Source: Anas platyrhynchos (taxonomy: Eukaryota > Chordata > Aves > Anseriformes > Anatidae). Taken from it: DNA of 64,000 nt. The first letter of the stretch is position 1, and every line of letters starts with the position of its first letter. The stretch lies in the NCBI RefSeq assembly GCF_047663525.1, contig NC_092588.1:106721001-106785000 (forward strand). Direction: 5' to 3'. Of the stretch, positions 60,401-64,000 are shown one piece after another. The notes under the pieces were generated by a model that was not told the DNA's origin, ran no database searches, and saw nothing but the letters and a program-made list of their open reading frames with translations. Position numbers and translations under genes: made by a program.

Positions 60401-63305
60401 GTTCTTACTCTTCTGAAATCCTGCTTGTTATGCTTTGTCATGGCAAAGAGCCCATCAAATCTGCCTGCACAGTGTTCCCACTGGGACACAACCTGAAGGT
60501 AGACTGTCTTCCTCAGGCAGCTCGCCATCATCCTCAGCACATTTTCTGTAGTGGTGGATGCATCAGGGCAAATAATGATCGGACTCGTATCTCTGTGGTC
60601 TAGCAATCAGTCACTGCTATCATATCTGCTGGTTACGAGGGAACTGTCTATGCTGTAGGCCTGCAGTCTATGTTTTACTGCTTTTGAATTCCCTCATTTT
60701 GAGAGAAGAATGGTCCAGTGTTGGCACACATGGTCCATCAGCTTCAGGGCTGTTCTAACCTGTAATAGTTGGTGACAGCCTCCAAGGCACTGGTATGTCA
60801 GGCCAAGGACAGCTGGTTGGCAGCAGTCCTGGCCATACTCACTATTCAGTGACTTCACATGCTCTGTAGTTATGGCACAGACAGCATACAGGTCCTTCAT
60901 AAACTCTCTGCCTCTAGGGGCATTTCTGTATGCCACAGAAACACCCATATAATCACCAGATTTTTATCCCACAGTGATAGAACAGGAAAGGGATCTCGTC
61001 CTAGCCATTAAGGATAATTTGTTTTCAGTAGACTACGTAAAAAGGCTAGCCATTTTATGTCGTTTAAAAAGTGGTTAGTTTCTTTCATGCAGTTGACCTC
61101 AGAGCTTCAGCATTGTACTGTAATTTGAATGAGAAATATGTTGCTCTCAAGACTGAGTCTAAGCAGAACACTTCTTTGATAAACTAATCTTTGTAAAATC
61201 CACTGTGCTGCATGGGGCCAGGAGCTAGCTGTTAGTTTTCTTTTTTATTTTTGTTCTCTTTCAATAGACTATTTCAGCATGCTGAAAGAACAGGCGTGGG
61301 GCGCACAACAGATACAAGTTATGGCTGTGTTCTTCCTTTCATCAGAAACACAAACCGCACAATCCCTACAGCAATCAGCACGAAACACATCATGTTAAAT
61401 CCCTTATATCTGTAGCATAATATAAAGTCTCTCTTTCACTCATATTACCATTCTGGTCAGTCAGGTATGTGAGGTTTTCTAGGCAACAGGTGTTTTCTGA
61501 AATAAAATACAACCTTCCCTTCAGCTAATTATGTGGCAGAGACAGCAGCTGCAAGTATAATGCTGAGGACACATGGTCTATAAGACACCCAGAAGAAAAA
61601 TACTCCTTGTTCCACTTGTTAAGGTAAAGCACAGATGTTGCTGCAGTGATAAGTATGAGCATAAGGCATCCACAGTCTGCTTCGTGCTGTAAATTCGGGA
61701 TCTAAGATTTCAGAATATTTAATAGGCTGCAATCAGAATCACCAGTTCCTTTATGTAAAGGAAAGTCATTTATGTATAATCTTGTAGTCCTAATACTTGC
61801 TCCTTATTATGGTTTGCATTACACTATCATCAACAATATGCTGGGGACTATCCACAGACATGGCAGATAAATTATACATATTATTTTATATGGACTTGAT
61901 TATAAGTGTAAAATAGTGACAAATGTGCAAATTAATAAATTTACTGATTTAAACATTTATAGATACTGTAAATTAGAGAGGGTTTAGTCATTTACAATGT
62001 TAAATGTGAACTTTTTCATTACTTAGTGTTGGGCTGCAGTACTAAGGCTACTTATGTATATTGGTTTTAGACTGTTGAGAAATCAACTGCAAAATAATGG
62101 TGCTTAATGAACTTCATGACCAAGGCTAGGACAGATCCTTCCAGGGATCTGTTCTCTGCTCTGTTAGGTGTATAGGGATTGTTTCCCAAGTTTATTAATT
62201 TTCCCCTCATTAATTTTAAGAGCAAAGTACATACATAGCAGCTTATAGAATAGCCGTTAATGTAAAAAGACTTTTTACGTATAATTTCCTTTCACAAATA
62301 AAAAGGAAGTCCAGCATTTCCTTAAAAACACAGGGATCCTCTAGAACCACCCGTTCTCCTTACTCCCTCTAGATCTTCAGGCCTAACCAGCTCAGAATCT
62401 CTACCCTACTCACAAGAACTTGTAACACCATAGACAAAACACAGTTCAGACAGTTCACAGCTCTTGCTCTCTGAACAAACGGGATGCTTTGGCTGTCTTG
62501 CAAAGTCCTTATGCTGTCCTTTCAATCCCAGCAGCTTGCAGGGCTGCATGCTTTTCTGGCTGCACTGCTTGTTACGCGGGGCAGCAGCTGCAAGGAACTG
62601 AGAAATCATGAACACACATGGAGATGGGCGTGACTGCAGGGATCCTCCACTAGATAACGTCAAAAGCTTCACACTCAGACCTAGCTCAAACTGACCCTGT
62701 GGGTATCTTTTGTGGGTGTTTTTTCAGCAAAACCTATACTGGTAAGCTTTGGGAACTGTGGTAAAATGAGTCCATATTTGTCCTTCTACCACCAATTTTA
62801 CAGAAGACAGGCTTAAAAATAAAATAATAAAAAAAATAATTTCATCATTTCTTCCTATTGTTTGTTGCTCAATTGCTGACTCATGTTCTTAACTACATTC
62901 CTGTTCTGCAAAGGAACCTTAGCAGCCAAAAGGGCAATTCAAATTGCTCGCAACTGAGAATATTGATATATTTTGCATGCTATAATCGTCAACCTTTGGT
63001 GCTGTAGAACAGGGGCAGCCTCTTATTAATCCAGAAGTCCTTCCCCAACCAAATGCCCTCAGTGTGTTATGCCCATGTTATCAAGGACTAGCAATTCAGA
63101 GAACTGCTGTTAAAATTCTCCTCTACTCAGCAATCAAGGCTGGTCCCGCAGTTTCCAAGACTTGTACATTTATACCGTGGGTGGAAAATTTGAGTAATAC
63201 TCACATGTGTCTTCACATCACCTTCAAGAATCTTGCTGTACCTGAGAAACTCAGCAACACTTCCATTCAGCAGCCTATCAAACGCTTCGACATAGGGTGC
63301 TATGC
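15333..63305 (-). CDS. CAP2: CAP2, partial gene (11 coding exons; N-terminus off the right edge)
   Basis: The CDS joins 63305-63205, 48253-48176, 35916-35773, 35540-35455, 33723-33618, 23011-22822, 21969-21794, 20561-20438, 20222-20140, 17091-16951 and 15416-15333, for 437 residues plus stop, all in frame. CAP2 is a cytosolic actin regulator that works with cofilin: the N-terminal helical folded domain speeds filament disassembly, and the C-terminal beta-helix (CARP) domain recharges ADP-actin. Visible in order are most of the helical domain (1-172), the proline run P9-G-P3 (193-205), the WH2 motif with its LRHV element (about 221-250) and the CARP domain (about 280-437), ending [15 protein letters not shown]. 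The near-identity of [20 protein letters not shown] and the last exon to vertebrate CAP2 separates it from CAP1. About 40 N-terminal residues are missing. Exon numbers follow the human 13-exon gene. Confidence 0.96.
15417..16950 (-). other. CAP2: CAP2 intron 12
   Basis: A 1.5-kb intron. No repeat family, RNA gene or further exon was recognised. Confidence 0.8.
16951..17091 (-). CDS. CAP2: CAP2 exon 12
   Basis: This encodes residues 364-410 ([15 protein letters not shown] ... [11 protein letters not shown]), turns of the CARP beta-helix including the SAKSSEMN block. It is phase 0 at both ends (141 bp), with acceptor CTGCAG|GTGATG and donor GTGAGT. Confidence 0.97.
17546..17583. repeat. Perfect 19-bp tandem duplication
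   Basis: GTTTTACAGCACACAAAGG occurs twice back to back (17546-17564 and 17565-17583) with no mismatch. This is a recent replication-slippage event in CAP2 intron 11. Confidence 0.95.
19105..19421 (+). mobile_element. CR1 LINE, 5'-truncated, with ORF2 tail
   Basis: The translated piece [20 protein letters not shown] (inside 19147-19341) is the conserved C-terminal end of the CR1 ORF2 protein. It is followed by the 3' UTR features GACCCGATGAGCTCTCAAGG and TTCTGTGATTCTG. It lies antisense to CAP2. The piece is too short to be functional. Confidence 0.92.
20140..20222 (-). CDS. CAP2: CAP2 exon 11
   Basis: This encodes the end of Asp336 and residues 337-363 ([27 protein letters not shown]) in the CARP domain. 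The acceptor is ATTTCAG|ACAACTG and the donor is CAG|GTAAAT. Confidence 0.97.
20223..20437 (-). other. CAP2: CAP2 intron 10
   Basis: The shortest CAP2 intron in the window, at 215 bp, with donor GTGAGT and acceptor TTTCAG. It contains no repeat. Confidence 0.95.
20438..20561 (-). CDS. CAP2: CAP2 exon 10
   Basis: This encodes residues 295-335 ([10 protein letters not shown] ... [11 protein letters not shown]) plus the first base of Asp336. It covers the first turns of the CARP beta-helix. The acceptor is TGAAACAG|GAATAT and the donor is GTGAGT. Confidence 0.97.
20562..21793 (-). other. CAP2: CAP2 intron 9
   Basis: A 1.2-kb intron, over a third of it made of one plus-oriented CR1 copy (21091-21546). 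Confidence 0.9.
21091..21546 (+). mobile_element. CR1 LINE, 456-bp 3' portion
   Basis: This runs from GGAGCTACTGGGG through AGAGAGCTGGGCTTGTTTAG, TATAAATATCTGAAGGGAG, GAGGCAACGGGCACAAACTG and GGTTGTGGAGTCTCCTTCTC to ATTCTGTGATTCTGTG. It is a classic CR1 ORF2 end and 3' UTR, with many substitutions and small gaps, so it is an older copy. It is antisense to CAP2. Confidence 0.93.
21794..21969 (-). CDS. CAP2: CAP2 exon 9
   Basis: This encodes residues 237-294. The second half of WH2 ([20 protein letters not shown]) is followed by a Ser/Pro/Thr-rich linker with [14 protein letters not shown] and then [10 protein letters not shown], the entry to the CARP domain. The acceptor AG is unusual (TTTAAG|GG) and lies directly after a run of 13 T. 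The donor is GTGAGT. Confidence 0.96.
21970..22821 (-). other. CAP2: CAP2 intron 8
   Basis: A 0.85-kb intron with donor GTCAGG and a T13 polypyrimidine tract at its 3' end. No repeat family was recognised. Confidence 0.9.
22822..23011 (-). CDS. CAP2: CAP2 exon 8
   Basis: This encodes residues 173-235: [17 protein letters not shown], then nine prolines, G, three prolines and IFDAE, then the first part of WH2 ([15 protein letters not shown]). Proline runs in CAP proteins bind profilin and SH3 domains. The acceptor is CTGACACAG|GGCCCT. The donor AAAG|GTCAGG is a weak match to consensus. The proline tract appears on the plus strand as a GGC/GGA-rich run at about 22920-22955. Confidence 0.96.
25524..25588 (+). 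repeat. AATAAA followed by a 28-A tract (possible retrocopy tail)
   Basis: A plus-strand AATAAA (about 25525-25530) is followed roughly 30 bases later by about 28 consecutive A (from 25562). That spacing is what an inserted polyadenylated transcript would show. No parent gene is recognised in the preceding 400 bases and no clear target duplication is seen, so a chance A-run remains possible. Confidence 0.4.
28032..28060. repeat. TA-dinucleotide tract
   Basis: A near-perfect alternating TA run in CAP2 intron 7, a likely polymorphic microsatellite. Confidence 0.9.
33618..33723 (-). CDS. CAP2: CAP2 exon 7
   Basis: This encodes residues 138-172: [10 protein letters not shown], then [10 protein letters not shown] and [15 protein letters not shown], the last helices of the N-terminal helical folded domain. 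The acceptor TTTTACAG|TGATG completes Ser137, and the donor is GTAAGT in phase 0. A long plus-strand shadow ORF overlaps it and is not a gene. Confidence 0.97.
33724..35454 (-). other. CAP2: CAP2 intron 6
   Basis: A 1.7-kb AT-rich intron with a TATA/TACATA-rich tract at about 34740-34815. No interspersed repeat was recognised. Confidence 0.85.
35455..35540 (-). CDS. CAP2: CAP2 exon 6
   Basis: This encodes residues 109-136 ([28 protein letters not shown]) and two bases of Ser137, part of the helical folded domain. The donor is CACAG|GTATGT. The acceptor is CCTAG|TCTCCT, a TAG acceptor with a purine-rich, weak polypyrimidine tract. Confidence 0.95.
35541..35772 (-). other. CAP2: CAP2 intron 5
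   Basis: A 232-bp intron with donor GTAAGT and the weak TAG acceptor noted for exon 6. No repeat is present. Confidence 0.93.
35773..35916 (-). CDS. CAP2: CAP2 exon 5
   Basis: This encodes residues 61-108: [18 protein letters not shown], then [20 protein letters not shown] and IPALGWIAV. These are among the most conserved stretches of the CAP N-terminal domain, which binds the cofilin-actin complex. It is phase 0 at both ends (144 bp), with acceptor TTTTTCAG|AATGAG and donor GTAAGT. Confidence 0.97.
38473..38496. repeat. GT12 microsatellite
   Basis: Twelve perfect GT units in CAP2 intron 4, likely length-polymorphic. Confidence 0.95.
42073..42424 (-). mobile_element. CR1 LINE 3' end, young-looking copy
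   Basis: This is the reverse complement of a CR1 terminus. AGAATCACAGAATCACAG, GGTTGGAAGAGACCTCAAGA and CCACTAAACCATATCC lead into an ORF2 tail that reads [20 protein letters not shown] on the minus strand, with no stop in the last ~75 residues. It is in the same orientation as CAP2. Its last 204 bp match the copy at 56771-56974 with six mismatches and no gap. Confidence 0.95.
44221..44356. repeat. AAAAAG hexanucleotide array
   Basis: About 136 bp of pure purine on the plus strand. G recurs every 6 bases from 44228 to 44342 (20 perfect steps), then come one A7 unit and one more hexamer. On the CAP2 sense strand it is a CTTTTT pyrimidine tract. The lysine- or phenylalanine-only ORFs through it are artefacts of the repeat. 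Confidence 0.98.
44810..44960. repeat. AT-rich block
   Basis: About 150 bp made almost only of A and T, with repeated TTAATATT, ATTTATATA and AATTAATAATT words, deep in CAP2 intron 4. It could be a matrix-attachment-like or decayed AT microsatellite stretch; no function is assigned. Confidence 0.8.
48176..48253 (-). CDS. CAP2: CAP2 exon 4
   Basis: This encodes residues 35-60 ([26 protein letters not shown]), a helix of the N-terminal domain. It is 78 bp, phase 0 at both ends, with acceptor CTTACAG|GCAGAG and donor GAG|GTAAGA. Skipping it would remove 26 residues without a frameshift. Confidence 0.96.
50600..51140 (+). mobile_element. Ancient L3/CR1-clade LINE remnant
   Basis: Several blocks in the right order resemble reverse-transcriptase-region DNA of L3/CR1 elements: GGACCAGATCTAGTCTATAG near 50660, GAGGGAAGTTGCTAGC near 50830 and AACACAAAGTTGGGAGGTTT near 50940, then a GAACAGGACAAAGTTTAGCA block. 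The copy is highly decayed with no open frame. The outer limits are unknown and it may start well to the left. Confidence 0.45.
51467..51501. repeat. Tandem duplication of an 18-bp unit
   Basis: CTCCACTCAGACTACAA occurs at 51467-51483 and again at 51485-51501, one base apart and without mismatch. Confidence 0.95.
52398..52422. repeat. Perfect inverted repeat, 10-bp arms
   Basis: ATGAGTGAAA and TTTCACTCAT flank a 5-base spacer (ATGGA). The stem is perfect but AT-rich, and no T-run follows to suggest a function. Confidence 0.85.
56771..56974 (+). mobile_element. CR1 LINE 3' end, young-looking copy
   Basis: From CTTCTTTACTGAAAGGGTTG through GGCTGCCCAGGGAGGTGG and GTTTAGTGGGGACTGTTAG to ATTCTGTGATTCTGTGATTC. 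It belongs to the same subfamily as the copy at 42073-42424 but lies in the opposite orientation, antisense to CAP2. Confidence 0.95.
57791..57825. repeat. TTTTG simple repeat
   Basis: An interrupted TTTTG/TTTTTG array in CAP2 intron 3. Confidence 0.9.
63205..63305 (-). CDS. CAP2: CAP2 exon 3
   Basis: This encodes the last two bases of a split Gly and 33 residues ([33 protein letters not shown]), the start of the helical folded domain. The acceptor is TCCTGCAG|GCATAG and the donor is CAT|GTGAGT. It is the most upstream CAP2 exon in the window; the preceding exon must end in G and lies past position 64000. Confidence 0.95.
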
Positions 63306-64000
63306 CTGCAGGAGAAGAGCATTCCCTTATAATGGGCTCAAAAAGCACATCATGTATACAGCTTCTATATTCTTCCTGTGTAGTACATGGAGGAGAAATA
63401 CCATAGAACCAGGGAAAATTGCTTTGACTTAATTTCTGCTTTACTCGCTGATTTGTGCAATCGGTGAAAATCAGTGAAAAATGATGCATAATGATTGTTT
63501 TTCTAAATAGAAAGAAAGAAAAACAAACCACCTGCTTCAGAGTATGACCTGGCAAGGAGCATGAAGGGAATTGTCTTTGTATACTGTAAGTAAGAAGCCT
63601 CTTTTGTATTAAAATAACAGGTGCTATAGCAAATATTTCCCAGCCCTTCAAAGGCCTACTGGCCCGACAAGGATGATTGTCATAACGAAATCGTATTACT
63701 GCACATAAAACAAATACCATCCCCTAAAAAGAATCTGCTCTGTACTGAACAACTATTTTTATACCATCCACCCATTCCTGCAGCTCACTGTATTGTTTGG
63801 CAGTCATTAACAAGTCATTTGATTGCCAGCAAGGTAGAGCCTTGTCAATCGACTGACAGTCAATTGATGCAGTGAGATTTGGTATTGTAATCTCCTTACT
63901 TTGTTGTGTGACCTTATAAAACTGTCCTCGAAGAAGGAAGGCTCAAACAGTTCTTGTAGCTAGCACATCCCCCTGATTATGTATGTGCTATATATACTGA
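63306..64000 (-). other. CAP2: CAP2 intron 2 (partial)
   Basis: No coding block matching the CAP N-terminal coiled-coil segment was found on the minus strand up to the window edge, so the start codon exon is outside. Confidence 0.75.

Larger units (their letters stand above)
48254..63204 (-). other. CAP2: CAP2 intron 3
   Basis: A 15-kb intron, the largest in the window. It contains a degraded L3/CR1-like LINE (about 50600-51140), an 18-bp tandem duplication (51467-51501), a perfect hairpin (52398-52422), a TTTA microsatellite (54522-54540), a CR1 (56771-56974), a TTTTG array (57791-57825) and T-runs at 52329-52342 and 59000-59016. No coding exon was recognised. Confidence 0.65.

Noticed and set aside
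60214..60606. 129- and 90-residue ORFs on opposite strands
   Set aside because: They overlap each other antisense, have low-complexity composition, and show no recognisable domain or splice context.
1..64000. CRISPR array, operon, prophage or toxin-antitoxin system
   Set aside because: This is vertebrate intron-rich DNA, and no prokaryotic gene organisation or spaced direct-repeat array exists in it.

Overview
This is avian nuclear genomic DNA. Coding sequence is sparse and split into short GT-AG exons. Seven CR1 LINE 3' ends are present, most of them finishing in the bird-typical ATTCTGTG/ATTCTATG tail. There is one CpG island, plus a solo retroviral LTR and many microsatellites. Two of the CR1 copies belong to a subfamily I associate tentatively with ducks and geese, but the species cannot be fixed from this sequence.

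Two protein-coding genes can be read exon by exon, both on the minus strand. FAM8A1 is complete: five coding exons between 2879 and 8120 give 317 residues, with a CpG-island promoter at 7680-8250. CAP2 (cyclase-associated actin-regulatory protein 2) fills the right three quarters. Eleven coding exons between 15333 and 63305 give 437 residues ending in the stop codon. The first ~40 residues, the 5' UTR and the promoter lie beyond position 64000. Every junction in both genes keeps the reading frame. In human the order is CAP2, FAM8A1, NUP153, with NUP153 convergent. On that basis the AT-rich stretch at 1-425, with a plus-strand AATAAA at 397-402, is read as the 3' UTR end of NUP153. That call rests on synteny, not on coding sequence.

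Layout: 1-425 putative NUP153 3' UTR; 426-1619 convergent spacer; 1620-2878 probable FAM8A1 3' UTR; 2879-8120 FAM8A1; 7680-8250 CpG island; 8250-8556 a CR1 copy against the promoter; 9836-10157 a solo LTR with a perfect 6-bp target duplication; 10164-14164 intergenic DNA with two small CR1 pieces; 14165-15332 CAP2 3' UTR; 15333-64000 CAP2 exons and introns. The introns hold four more CR1 copies, a degraded L3/CR1-like LINE, a 136-bp AAAAAG array and AT-rich tracts.

No new multi-gene system was found. FAM8A1 is an ER-membrane ERAD cofactor and CAP2 is a muscle-enriched cytosolic actin regulator; they are neighbours by conserved synteny and I infer no shared pathway. The observations most worth testing are: a 97%-identical inverted CR1 pair around the frame-neutral 78-bp CAP2 exon 4; the solo LTR between the two genes; a candidate 51-bp antisense exon in CAP2 intron 7; and an AATAAA-plus-A28 block that looks like a retrocopy tail.
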